DNA of 18,445 bases from JBFIHF01 sp964411125 (GTDB taxonomy: Bacteria; Myxococcota_A; Bradymonadia; Bradymonadales; Bradymonadaceae), in the NCBI GenBank assembly GCA_964411125.1, contig CAYPJU010000103.1, positions 1-18,445 on the forward strand, in the 5' to 3' direction. This document shows, piece after piece, positions 1-7,436 of the stretch. Made by a program: the position numbers and the translations under genes. The notes under the pieces were generated by a model. The model worked only from the letters and a program-made list of their open reading frames with translations, made no database searches and was not told where the DNA came from. Every line of letters begins with the position of its first letter. Position 1 is the stretch's first letter.

Positions 1-36
1 GCATCGTCGAGCGCCCCACGGTTGTCAGCCGAACAA
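1..36. repeat. Truncated second copy of the palindromic element
   Basis: The first 12 bases (GCATCGTCGAGC) are repeated exactly at 124..135, and the similarity fades over the next ten or so bases. This matches the start of the right arm of the large inverted repeat at 38..199. The window therefore seems to open inside a neighbouring copy of the same element. Only one partial arm is visible, so its extent is unknown. Confidence 0.4.
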
Positions 37-37
37 G

Positions 38-199
38 GATTGGGGAACGTTGCTCGCGGACCGAGTGTGGCGAGGCGGATTGCGGATGATTCGGGGTCCG
101 GGGAGCGCAGGCGATGCCGGAGGCATCGTCGAGCACCCCCGGACCCCGAAGCGCCGCAATCCGCCCGCCACACGACGGGAGCGAGCACGTTCCCCAATC
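38..199. repeat. 162-bp imperfect inverted repeat at the end of the yidD operon
   Basis: Two arms of about 80 bases (38..118 and 122..199) are complementary around a 3-base centre (GGA at 119..121). The outer 13 bases pair perfectly (GATTGGGGAACGT with ACGTTCCCCAATC). Further perfect blocks include the apex GATGCC/GGCATC and blocks of 12 to 13 bases in the middle of the arms. About 60 of roughly 80 aligned positions pair. The right arm ends inside the stop codon of the YidD-type gene (198..200), so the transcript of that operon would end in a very long hairpin. There is no T-tract on the outgoing side, so it is not a classical intrinsic terminator. It could be a REP/BIME-like or MITE-like element or an RNA-stability structure. 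No ORF of its own is credible. Confidence 0.85.
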
Positions 200-650
200 A
201 AAAGTAAAAGTCGTTGTTCTCGACGGGATCGTAGTGATAGCGGGCGCCGTCTTCGACCTTGTAGATCTCGAGCTCGCGCAGCGTCGACGACCGGCGGCTC
301 CGCAGGAGTCGGTCGATCGTCATCATCGAGCCGATCACGTAGCCGTGTTTTTTGAACGCGAGATACGCGTAGTGAGAGCAGGTCGGGCGGTGCTCGCAGC
401 GCGCACCATCGATCTTGGTGAGGTAGTTCCGGTACGCCCCGAAGACGAAGTCGAGGAGTCCGGAGTCGGCGTCAGACGTATTGGCGGAGCCGGAGTGAGC
501 CGCCGATTGCACGGTCGGAGATGTCGCGCTCGTCGACCAGGGGCCGAAATCGTCGACACGGGGCTTGCGTTGCATCTGGACTCCGCGTGGCGTCGCGCAA
601 CCGATCACGAGCGTGACGGCGACCAACACGGCGGCGACGCGCGCGTTCAC
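198..650 (-). CDS. yidD: YidD-type protein with a lipoprotein signal
   Basis: The C-terminal part belongs to the YidD family (membrane protein insertion efficiency factor), which assists YidC/Sec insertion at the inner membrane. The family signature is visible at about residues 70 to 118: a Y-R-x-Y-L segment, then C85 and C91 in an R-C-x5-C-S-x-Y-A motif, then a basic helix with R-x-L-L-R. I chose the GTG start because it overlaps the upstream stop as GTGA. Starting there gives residues 1 to 18 the form of a lipoprotein signal, a hydrophobic stretch followed by V-I-G-C with Cys18. A low-complexity Ser/Thr/Ala linker (about 38 to 65) joins it to the YidD core. Classical YidD is about 70 to 85 aa and enters the membrane with an amphipathic helix, so this 150-aa lipoprotein form is unusual. 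The family call is fairly secure; export and function are inference. Confidence 0.82.
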   Translation of the reverse strand: MNARVAAVLVAVTLVIGCATPRGVQMQRKPRVDDFGPWSTSATSPTVQSAAHSGSANTSDADSGLLDFVFGAYRNYLTKIDGARCEHRPTCSHYAYLAFKKHGYVIGSMMTIDRLLRSRRSSTLRELEIYKVEDGARYHYDPVENNDFYF

Positions 651-1270
651 GGCGAGCCTTTGCGCAGTCCCGCGTAGATGCGCGTGTCTCCTTCGGGATC
701 GCGGACTTCGAAGCGTCGCACGTAGATGCTGCCGGGTCCCTCGAACCACTGCCGAATCGCACGCCGAAGCTCGTCGTCATCTCCGACGACGACACCGATC
801 GCGGGCCGGTCGTCCTTGGTGGCAAGGTCCACGAACACGGCGAGTCTCGCGACCGCTTTGTCGGGACGCATCCCCCGGAGATTCAGCCGGTCGGACGCTT
901 CGGTGAGCGTCGACAGGTCGGGCTCGGGCTCGGGCTGCGGTGGAGCGTGCTCGGCAGCCTGCTCGGCGAGCAGCGCCTCCATCGACTGCGGCTGGTCGTC
1001 GGTGTCGGGATCGGGAAGTTCGGCAGCGAGTCGGGAGGTCTGGCGGTGGTATTTCGAACCGTCGATCTTCTCGACCCCTTGAAAGGCGAGCTCCATCATC
1101 CGCTCGTCGCGAAGACGAGCCAGCTCGGCGGCGTCGACTTCGTCGACGGCGTTCCGCTCCTCGGATTTTCTGGTGGTTTCGGGTCCGCCGAACTTTCCTC
1201 GGTAGACCTCGTCGGCGCTCATCGATTCGAGCGCCTTCTCGAAGAGATCGCGGTCGTCGTCTTCCGCCAT
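647..1270 (-). CDS. Smr-domain-like protein with a degenerate catalytic motif
   Basis: This 207-aa protein begins with an acidic segment D-R-D-L-F-E-K-A-L (about 7 to 14) like that opening many Smr/MutS2-type proteins. A charged, coiled-coil-prone and Pro/Glu-rich linker follows. The C-terminal Smr-like domain is at about 128 to 204. It has L-N-L-R-G-M (129 to 134) where Smr proteins carry L-D-L-H-G, and V-V-G-D-D-D-E-L-R-R (161 to 170) where they carry the H-G-x-G-x-G-x-L-R loop. Smr domains bind or cleave branched DNA or ribosome-associated mRNA; with both motifs altered, nuclease activity is doubtful. The ATG at 1270 overlaps the upstream stop by one base (TGATG). A GTG three bases earlier is possible. 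Its own stop overlaps the next start (GTGA), so all three genes are translationally coupled. Assignment is by motif layout and is moderate. Confidence 0.7.
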   Translation of the reverse strand: MAEDDDRDLFEKALESMSADEVYRGKFGGPETTRKSEERNAVDEVDAAELARLRDERMMELAFQGVEKIDGSKYHRQTSRLAAELPDPDTDDQPQSMEALLAEQAAEHAPPQPEPEPDLSTLTEASDRLNLRGMRPDKAVARLAVFVDLATKDDRPAIGVVVGDDDELRRAIRQWFEGPGSIYVRRFEVRDPEGDTRIYAGLRKGSP

Positions 1271-2349
1271 CACCCGCCCTTGGAGTCGTCTTCCTTCGGC
1301 TTTTCCTTCTTCTGCAGCTCTTCGGGGAGTGGCGGGTTCGCGTACTCGTAATCGAGCTTCACGCGCGCGATGCCGGAGCCGCCGAAGAGCGCTGCCGGGT
1401 ACTCGAAGTTGAGCTGCTGGGTCCCCTCGGTGGGCCGCTCGAACAGGACGAAGTCCTTGACGGAGTCGCCCGGCGCGAGCTGAACCGCGCCGTCTTTCTG
1501 TCCCTCGACGATCGTCGTCGCGCTGAATTTGACGCGCTTGAACGACTCGGCAGCTCCGAAGAGCGACGCGCCGCGTCCGCCGACGTCGCGGTGCGAGGGA
1601 CGGTACGTGATCGGCGCGTCCGAGGTGTTCTTGATCTCGAAGTCGACCCGCAGCAGGGGGTCGGAACTGAACCCTTCACCCTGCCCCGAATCGGTCGTCT
1701 TGACGTACTGGACGTCGGTGCCGGTGACGGTGAACGCCGCCGGACCGAGCGCCACCGGCTCGCCCGTCTCATACACCTTCGGGCCCGCCGCTTCCTTCGC
1801 CGCGTACGGAATCCGGAACAGGACGGGGAACTTCCCGCGGTGCATCGACGGGGGGAGGCTCAGCACCAGCTTCGACACCGACGGATCGGGCACCTCGAAG
1901 AGGAACATGTCGGTCAGCGACTCGCCCTTTTTGATCGAGGTGTTCTCCGTCACCTGCCCCTTCACGGTCCCCTTCTGCAGGTAGACCCCGTTGATCACGG
2001 TCTTCGATTCGGGCGGGAGATCTTCCTCGGCGCCGGGATCGATGTAGAGCAGTGGCGTCTGCGCCTCCGCCATGGACTGCGTCGAGTGCGTCGACGCATA
2101 TGCGAAGTCGCCCTCGCCGACGTTCGTCAGCGTCACCGGGATCACGAGCGCCGGTTGCGGGTACTCGTACGTGTTCGCGCCGTCCACGACTTCCAGATAA
2201 CGGACTTCGTATTCGCCGACGCTGAACTTCACGCCACCCACCGTCGCTTCGGTTCCGGTCGCGACGACGGGCTTGTCGCACGCCACGAGGACGCTGGCCG
2301 CCGCCATGACGACGAGGGATACGGTGTTTGTGCGGAGTCTGGGGAGCAT
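1270..2349 (-). CDS. Lipoprotein with two tandem Ig-like (DUF4352-type) domains
   Basis: This 359-aa lipoprotein has a signal peptide at residues 1 to 23 and lipobox L-V-A-C with Cys24. The mature protein is an internal duplication. Residues about 38 to 182 and 202 to 335 share layout and sequence: P-x-L-x(4)-T/I-x-N at 66 to 76 and 231 to 241, then K/P-G-[ED]-S-[LV]-x-D-x(2)-[LV]-F-E at 141 to 152 and 293 to 304. The second motif resembles the conserved tail of beta-sandwich domains such as DUF4352. The C-terminus is Lys/Glu-rich. I chose the ATG at 2349 because it places the signal peptide at the N-terminus; upstream in-frame sequence is not protein-like. There is no clear Shine-Dalgarno. 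It is first in an operon with the Smr-like and YidD-type genes. Function is unknown; a periplasmic-facing binding or scaffold role is a guess. Confidence 0.8.
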   Translation of the reverse strand: MLPRLRTNTVSLVVMAAASVLVACDKPVVATGTEATVGGVKFSVGEYEVRYLEVVDGANTYEYPQPALVIPVTLTNVGEGDFAYASTHSTQSMAEAQTPLLYIDPGAEEDLPPESKTVINGVYLQKGTVKGQVTENTSIKKGESLTDMFLFEVPDPSVSKLVLSLPPSMHRGKFPVLFRIPYAAKEAAGPKVYETGEPVALGPAAFTVTGTDVQYVKTTDSGQGEGFSSDPLLRVDFEIKNTSDAPITYRPSHRDVGGRGASLFGAAESFKRVKFSATTIVEGQKDGAVQLAPGDSVKDFVLFERPTEGTQQLNFEYPAALFGGSGIARVKLDYEYANPPLPEELQKKEKPKEDDSKGG

Positions 2350-2396
2350 CGCCAGGGTATTCGATGGGATCAAAATGTGACCAGCTCGGGTTGGTG

Positions 2397-2426
2397 AATG
2401 TAGCACCGCGGCTTTTCGAGGGTCAA
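2397..2426 (-). promoter_or_regulatory. Candidate sigma-70 promoter for the lipoprotein-smr-yidD operon
   Basis: On the minus strand, TTGACC (2426..2421) is followed after 18 bases by TACATT (2402..2397). They match the consensus at 5 of 6 and 4 of 6 positions. Transcription would start about 40 bases before the ATG at 2349. The site lies in the 196-bp divergent gap shared with recD2. No equally good plus-strand promoter was seen there. Confidence 0.45.
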
Positions 2427-2545
2427 CGCCGGAAAGGGCGTGCCAGCGTCTCGACCATTGTTCGCACACCGGCCCATTTGTCGAGGAAAACGCGACCTTC
2501 GCGCGACGTAGGCCGATCGAGCGCCATCTGATAAAGTCCGTCGCC

Positions 2546-4705
2546 ATGGCCGACGAAACCCAGGTGCTGCGCGGGACTCTGTTCCGAATCCGGTTCGAAT
2601 CGGACGACGGGCACTGGGCCGTCTCCGAGCTCGAGACCGACGACAAGGTGCGCATCACCCTGGTCGGTCCACTCCTCGGAACCTCTCTGGGGCAGAACGT
2701 CGAGGTGGTCGGCACCTACCAGACTCACCCGAAGTTCGGCCGACAGCTCGCCATCTCCAGCATCCACGCGGTCGTGCCCACCACCCCCGAAGCGATCGAG
2801 ACCTACCTCTCGAGCGGGATGATCGAAGGGATCGGACCCGTCCTCGCGAAGCGGATCGTCGAGACCCTCGGCCCGCGAACCCTCGACGTCCTCGACGACG
2901 ATCCCTTTCAGATCATGCGGGTCCCCGGGATCGGCGGCAAACGCGCCGAGTCGATCATCGGCGCATGGCAAGAGCAGCGCGCCATCCGAAGCGTGATGAT
3001 CTTTCTGCAGTCCCACGGCATCTCGCCCACTTTCGCGTCCAAGATCCTCAAACGCTACGGGGCGCAGTCGATCGACGTGGTCCGCTCCAACCCCTACCGG
3101 CTCGCCGACGACATCGTCGGGATCGGCTTCAAGAAAGCGGACGCGATCGCCCGCGCCGGCGGGTTTGCTCCCGACGCCCCGGAGCGACTGCGCGCCGGCT
3201 TGCAGTTCACCCTCAAGGAGGCGCACTCCGACGGGCACATGTTCCTCCCCGCCCCGACACTCTTCGCCGAAGCCGCGCGCATCCTCGGCCAGCCGCAAGA
3301 GGTGATGCTCCCCGAGCTCGACGCACTGCGCGAGGAAGGGCGTATCGTCATCGAAGAGGTCGAGGGAGCTCCCGAACCCGTCGTCTACAACTTCGCAGCC
3401 TACGAGGCGGAGGTCGACGCAGCAGCCCACATGCAGCGCCTCGTCACCGGACATCGACGGTTTCAGGTCCGCGGGGTCGAACATCAGCTCGCCGCGGCCG
3501 AGGCGAAGCTCGGGTTCGACCTCGCCGACGCACAGCGTGATGCCGTCCGCACCGCTTGGCTCAACAAAGTGAGCGTCATCACCGGTGGACCCGGCACGGG
3601 AAAGACCACGATCGTGCGCGCCGTCTGTGCCCTCGGCGAGCTACTCGATCAGCGCATCGGGCTCTGCGCGCCGACCGGAAGGGCGGCCAAGCGAATGTCC
3701 GAGGCGACCGGACGCGAGGCGAGCACCGTCCATCGGCTGCTCGAATTCAGCCCTCGCGAGAACACCTTCCAGCGCGACGTCGACAACCCACTCGACGTCG
3801 ACATGCTCATCGTCGACGAAGCGTCGATGGTCGACACCTATCTGCTCGCCGCGATCGTCGCGGCGATGCCGGATCACTCCGCCCTGCTCCTCGTCGGCGA
3901 CGTCGACCAGCTTCCGTCGGTGGGGCCCGGCAACGTGCTCGGCGACGTGATCGCGAGCGGAAAGGTCGCCGTCGTCCGTCTCACCGAAATCTTCCGACAG
4001 GCGAAACAGTCGTCGATCGTGATGAACGCGCACCGCATCAACCACGGCGATCTCCCCTTCGTCCCCGACCCCGGCGAGGACCTCGGCGACTTCTACATCA
4101 TCCAGACCGACGAGCCACAGGTCGCCCGCGAGAGGATCATTCAGCTCGTCACCGACCGGATCCCCAACGCGTTCGGCATGGACCCCTTCCACGAGGTGCA
4201 GGTCCTCGCACCGATGCACAAGGGGCTCGTCGGGACGCAGGAACTCAACACCACGCTGCAGGAGCACTTCACCGCCGGAAACCGCGAGTTGCAGCGCCGT
4301 CACACCATCTGGCGCGTCGGGGACAAAGTGATGCAGACCCGCAACAACTACGACAAAGAGATCTTCAACGGCGATCTGGGGCGGATCGTCGAGATCAACA
4401 CGCGCACAAAACACGTCGGCGTCCGCTTCGACCATCGTACGGTCGCGCTCGAGTACGACGACCTCGACGAGCTGCGGCACGCCTACGCGATCACCGTCCA
4501 CAAGTCGCAGGGGAGCGAGTACCGCGGGGTCGTCATCCCCGTGCTGTCCCAGCACTACATCATGTTGCAGCGGAACTTGCTCTACACCGCGGTGACCCGC
4601 GCGACGGAGCTCGTCATTCTGGTCGGGTCGTTTCGCGCCATCTCGCGCGCGGTCGGCAACGACGAAGCCCACCGAAGATACTCGCGGCTCGACGCTCGGA
4701 TCTGA
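2546..4705 (+). CDS. recD2: RecD2-like SF1B DNA helicase
   Basis: At 719 aa this has the size and order of RecD2, the RecBC-independent 5'-3' helicase. An N-terminal OB-like segment (about 7 to 75) comes first, followed by helix-hairpin-helix motifs containing G-I-G (about 91 to 109, 126 to 141 and 189 to 205). The motor starts near residue 325. Walker A is G-G-P-G-T-G-K-T at 347 to 354 with Lys353, followed by a P-T-G-R-A-A-K-R motif. Walker B is I-V-D-E-A-S with Asp424-Glu425. A G-D-V-D-Q-L-P-S-V-G-P-G motif comes next, and the C-terminal UvrD-like motif is H-K-S-Q-G-S-E at 652 to 658. RecD2 proteins act in replication-fork and DNA-damage tolerance. No recB or recC is in the window. It is transcribed alone, divergent from the lipoprotein operon, and ends 3 bases from the convergent ABC lipoprotein gene. 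The ribosome binding site is weak. Confidence 0.95.
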   Translation: MADETQVLRGTLFRIRFESDDGHWAVSELETDDKVRITLVGPLLGTSLGQNVEVVGTYQTHPKFGRQLAISSIHAVVPTTPEAIETYLSSGMIEGIGPVLAKRIVETLGPRTLDVLDDDPFQIMRVPGIGGKRAESIIGAWQEQRAIRSVMIFLQSHGISPTFASKILKRYGAQSIDVVRSNPYRLADDIVGIGFKKADAIARAGGFAPDAPERLRAGLQFTLKEAHSDGHMFLPAPTLFAEAARILGQPQEVMLPELDALREEGRIVIEEVEGAPEPVVYNFAAYEAEVDAAAHMQRLVTGHRRFQVRGVEHQLAAAEAKLGFDLADAQRDAVRTAWLNKVSVITGGPGTGKTTIVRAVCALGELLDQRIGLCAPTGRAAKRMSEATGREASTVHRLLEFSPRENTFQRDVDNPLDVDMLIVDEASMVDTYLLAAIVAAMPDHSALLLVGDVDQLPSVGPGNVLGDVIASGKVAVVRLTEIFRQAKQSSIVMNAHRINHGDLPFVPDPGEDLGDFYIIQTDEPQVARERIIQLVTDRIPNAFGMDPFHEVQVLAPMHKGLVGTQELNTTLQEHFTAGNRELQRRHTIWRVGDKVMQTRNNYDKEIFNGDLGRIVEINTRTKHVGVRFDHRTVALEYDDLDELRHAYAITVHKSQGSEYRGVVIPVLSQHYIMLQRNLLYTAVTRATELVILVGSFRAISRAVGNDEAHRRYSRLDARI

Positions 4706-4708
4706 ACC

Positions 4709-6199
4709 TCACGGAAGCTCGCCGTCCGCCGTGTAGACCACCTCGTTCGTCTGAAACACGGCGGCGTCTTGATCGTCGATCACGATCGCCCAGCTCGCGA
4801 TGTCGGACGTCACGTCGCCAGACCCCTGAAAGTCCACCGGCCCGCTCGCACCCTGGTAGTCGATAGTTCCCGACTGCAGCGTATCGAGCGCCGCCTTGAG
4901 CGGATCCCCGGGCGAGAACTCGTCCCCCGAGGAGAGGTCGCCGAGCTTCGCGGCGACTTCGGCGCCCGTCGTAGCGCGCGGGTCCTCGTACGCGCCGTGC
5001 GCGAGCGCCAGCATCCAGGCGGCGTCGAACGCTTTGTCCGCGAACGGGTGCTCCTCGAGGTTCAGCTCCGACGAGCTCTCGAATCGAAGCTTGAAGTCCT
5101 TGTTCTCGGGCGTCTCCAGCGTCTGGATGATCGTCCCGATGATCCGCGGCCACACCGGCTCGAACCGCGCGTCGAGGAGACCGGGATCCCGCCCCGCCTC
5201 CGACAGGATCCAGATCGGCTTCTCGTCGTCAGGGAGGTCGGCGAAGAACGTGTCGTCGAGCGCGAAGATGAGCTGCTGGCTCTCCACCGAACCCATCACG
5301 ACGATCGCGTCGGGGCGATAGGCCTCGTCGACCAGGAGCTCCGTCGCATTCGCCACGATGGAGTCCGAGACGAGGTCCCCCGAGTCGTCGACCTGATAGG
5401 TGAGGGTCTCGATGCTGTCGATCGACACGATGTCGGAGCGGGTGAACGAGTCGAAGAGCCCCTCCCCGTACGCGTTCTGCAGGCGGAGCACCAGAACGTT
5501 CTCGGGCGACCGCTGCGCCACGAGCGCCGCGAGGGCGGGGCCCTGGAGCGCGTCGGAGGCGATCGTCCGCCAGACCAGATCGTCGTCTTCGATGTCCGAG
5601 ACCGCGATGTTCGTCGAGGCGGGGGTCACCAGCACCACGCCGGCATCCACCGTGACTTCGCCCGCCACGGCGAGCGTTTCGTCGCTCCCGATCGACCCGA
5701 TGATCGACTGCACCCCGAGATCGTTCGCGAGGTAGTCCGCGACTTCGATCGCCCGGTTCGCGTTGTTCTCCGTGTCGCACTGCAAAGCCCCGAGCTGAAC
5801 GCCACGCACTCCGTTGCTCGCGAGGTTGATCTGCTCGAACGCCACCCGCGCCCCGGTGTAGGTCGCCTCCGCTTTCGCCGCGTTCCTCCCCGTGAAGGGG
5901 AGAAGCACCCCGATGTGCAGGACGTCCGCCTGCTCGGTCGTCAGTGCCTCGTCGACCGTACAAAACGCTTCGTCGACCTGAACGCAGCGGCTGCGGACGC
6001 AGGTGAAGTCGTCACCGAACGCGCCGCACTCGTCGGTAGAGGCGCACGACGGTGTCTCGCAGACTCCCTCGATGCACGCTCCCGAACCGCACTCCGAGTC
6101 TGCCTCGCACTCCTGAAAATCGAGGAGAAGCGAGCACCCGAACAGCGTCGATGCGAGCGCAGTGACGAGCGCGATCCTCGTGATGTTTCCTACGTTCAT
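4709..6199 (-). CDS. ABC-type (branched-chain amino acid family) substrate-binding lipoprotein
   Basis: This 496-aa protein has a signal peptide (1 to 21), lipobox L-F-G-C with Cys22, and then a Cys-rich segment (C31, 37, 42, 47, 52, 58, 67, 72, 80) with repeated E/D-C-G spacing, common in Myxococcota surface lipoproteins. From about residue 93 it is a type I periplasmic-binding fold of the Leu/Ile/Val-binding (Peripla_BP_6) family. It shows I-G-V-L-L-P-F-T-G, then G-A-x-x-A-F-E-Q-I-N, D-T-E-N-N-A-N-R-A, I-I-G-S-I-G-S-D-E-T, V-T-P-A-S-T, and a C-terminal F-D-A-A-W-M-L-A-L-A. No permease or ATPase gene lies nearby, so it may be an orphan receptor rather than a transporter part. The ligand cannot be predicted. 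The ATG at 6199 is fixed by the signal peptide. Confidence 0.88.
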   Translation of the reverse strand: MNVGNITRIALVTALASTLFGCSLLLDFQECEADSECGSGACIEGVCETPSCASTDECGAFGDDFTCVRSRCVQVDEAFCTVDEALTTEQADVLHIGVLLPFTGRNAAKAEATYTGARVAFEQINLASNGVRGVQLGALQCDTENNANRAIEVADYLANDLGVQSIIGSIGSDETLAVAGEVTVDAGVVLVTPASTNIAVSDIEDDDLVWRTIASDALQGPALAALVAQRSPENVLVLRLQNAYGEGLFDSFTRSDIVSIDSIETLTYQVDDSGDLVSDSIVANATELLVDEAYRPDAIVVMGSVESQQLIFALDDTFFADLPDDEKPIWILSEAGRDPGLLDARFEPVWPRIIGTIIQTLETPENKDFKLRFESSSELNLEEHPFADKAFDAAWMLALAHGAYEDPRATTGAEVAAKLGDLSSGDEFSPGDPLKAALDTLQSGTIDYQGASGPVDFQGSGDVTSDIASWAIVIDDQDAAVFQTNEVVYTADGELP

Positions 6200-6379
6200 T
6201 TCCGTGGTGTCCTGCCGCGGAATCGGCTATCTGCAAACGAGGTTTCACTCCCCGGATTGTCGCGACGACGTCGATGTTCCGCACGGCATCTGCCCGTCGA
6301 CGCCCGTCCAACTTGTCACGACTGCCCCCAGTGGGCAACTTCGCACCCCGAGACCCCGGCTTTGGGACACACCGCAAGC

Positions 6380-6961
6380 ATGCAGGAATCGAACGAACCA
6401 TCCCTCCGCCCGATTATCTGGCGGACGGTCATGTTCACTGCGCTCGTCGTCTTCACGGTCTTCCTCGGAGGGATCTTTCTTCGCGAGCCGCTCGAGGCGT
6501 TCGCTCACTGGGTCGTGATGGAGCTCGGCCTGCTCGGCGTCTTCATCGGGGTGGTGCTCACCGACGCCTTCACCTTGCCGATTCCTCCGGACACTTACCT
6601 CTTCGTCGCCGTCGCCAGCAAAGATCCGGTCGTGCCCATCCTCACCGTCGTCTGCCTCGGCTCCGTGCTCGCGGGCAACATCGCCTACCGGATCGGACCG
6701 CTTCTGGCGAGGTTTGGCTGGGTGCGAGACCGCATGGAGCGCTTCCGCCCGCGCGGTGAACAGCTCTTCGTTCGGTACGGCGTCTGGACCGTCGCGATCG
6801 CTGCCCTCACACCGATCCCTTTCTCGGTGACGTGCTGGTTCGCGGGGATGTACGAAATGCCCTACGGTCGGTTTCTCCTCGCCACCTTCGCCCGAGTCCC
6901 CCGTCTGCTCGGCTACTACGGTTTGTTTCTCCTGGGCTGGGCGCCCGCGGTCAGCGGTTAG
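6380..6961 (+). CDS. VTT/DedA-type (SNARE-associated) membrane protein
   Basis: This 193-aa polytopic protein has predicted membrane segments at about 12 to 33, 46 to 63, 66 to 80, 85 to 104, 136 to 156 and 174 to 190. The VTT (DedA/YqaA-like) signature is visible: a re-entrant-type segment T-D-A-F-T-L-P-I-P-P (61 to 70), then R-Y-G-V-W-T (132 to 137), T-P-I-P-F (144 to 148), A-G-M-Y-E-M-P (155 to 161) and F-A-R-x-P-R (170 to 175). Family members take part in lipid-carrier recycling or membrane homeostasis, but the substrate of this YqaA-like branch is not established. I chose the ATG at 6380 because the frame upstream is arginine-rich shadow sequence of the ABC lipoprotein gene. No strong ribosome binding site is visible. 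It converges on the kinase locus with a 6-base gap. Confidence 0.85.
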   Translation: MQESNEPSLRPIIWRTVMFTALVVFTVFLGGIFLREPLEAFAHWVVMELGLLGVFIGVVLTDAFTLPIPPDTYLFVAVASKDPVVPILTVVCLGSVLAGNIAYRIGPLLARFGWVRDRMERFRPRGEQLFVRYGVWTVAIAALTPIPFSVTCWFAGMYEMPYGRFLLATFARVPRLLGYYGLFLLGWAPAVSG

Positions 6962-6967
6962 CCGCGA

Positions 6968-7336
6968 CTACTCCCGCCGTTCCGCGTTCAGCCCGTGCAG
7001 GTCGAAGAACGCCAGGAGCGCGTCGAGGGTCCCGAACTCGGTCGGAGTCTCCGCGCAGCGAGTCCCGGCGAGCACCGAGCCGACCGTCTCGCCGCGTAGT
7101 TTCGGATGGTTCCATCCGAGGCCACCCTCCACCCTGCAACTGGCAAACGAGGCATCTTTGCACCTCCACAGCGTGCACTCGCCGTGGTCGTCGGAGAAGA
7201 ACGTCGTCCGGTCCTCGGCGCAGTGGTGCAGGTCGCGCCAGTACTCTTCTTTCGAATCGAGCGTCAGCACCGGCCGCCCCAGACAATTGACGCCGCCGTC
7301 CAACGGTGCGTGGGGATCATCGGTCCCCGAGACCGT
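6968..7336 (-). CDS. C-terminal fragment of receptor kinase A (esterase-like ectodomain)
   Basis: This open frame runs from the assembly gap to a TAG stop. Its first residues, T-V-S-G-T-D-D-P-H-A-P-L-D-G-G-V-N-C, align without gaps to residues 561 to 578 of the complete neighbouring kinase (I-L-S-G-D-R-D-P-Y-A-P-V-N-G-G-R-N-C). Similarity continues to the end, including E-C-T-L-W-R-C-K-D and S-C-R-V-E-G-G-L-G-W. It is therefore the end of the ectodomain of the kinase whose N-terminus lies across the gap. The S-G-x-x-D-P segment is the acid-residue region of PHB-depolymerase/feruloyl-esterase-like hydrolases. The usual G-x-G-H-x-W-P histidine motif reads G-G-L-G-W-N-H-P, so the His is missing or displaced. 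The many Cys suggest disulfides outside the cytoplasm. Confidence 0.8.
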   Translation of the reverse strand, partial: TVSGTDDPHAPLDGGVNCLGRPVLTLDSKEEYWRDLHHCAEDRTTFFSDDHGECTLWRCKDASFASCRVEGGLGWNHPKLRGETVGSVLAGTRCAETPTEFGTLDALLAFFDLHGLNAERRE

Positions 7337-7436
7337 NNNNNNNNNNNNNNNNNNNNNNNNNNNNNNNNNNNNNNNNNNNNNNNNNNNNNNNNNNNNNNNN
7401 NNNNNNNNNNNNNNNNNNNNNNNNNNNNNNNNNNNN
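7337..7436. other. Assembly gap of 100 Ns
   Basis: Exactly 100 ambiguous bases interrupt receptor kinase A. The two flanking coding frames do not match across 100 bases. Alignment to the intact paralogue predicts about 332 missing codons (its residues 229 to 560), roughly 1 kb. The N run is therefore most likely a scaffolding placeholder of unknown true length. Confidence 0.95.

Noticed and set aside
940..2397. 485-codon plus-strand open frame
   Set aside because: It is antisense to the lipoprotein and Smr genes and Arg-rich, with no domain recognised.
6323..6337. Hairpin TGCCC/GGGCA upstream of the VTT gene
   Set aside because: A 5-bp stem in GC-rich DNA is expected by chance, and no riboswitch or operator pattern accompanies it.
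4769..6379. Long N-terminal extension of the VTT protein
   Set aside because: The extension is antisense to the ABC lipoprotein gene and arginine-rich. The membrane protein begins naturally at 6380.
6954..6965. Terminator between the VTT gene and kinase A
   Set aside because: GCGG-TTAG-CCGC is only a 4-bp stem and there is no T-tract.
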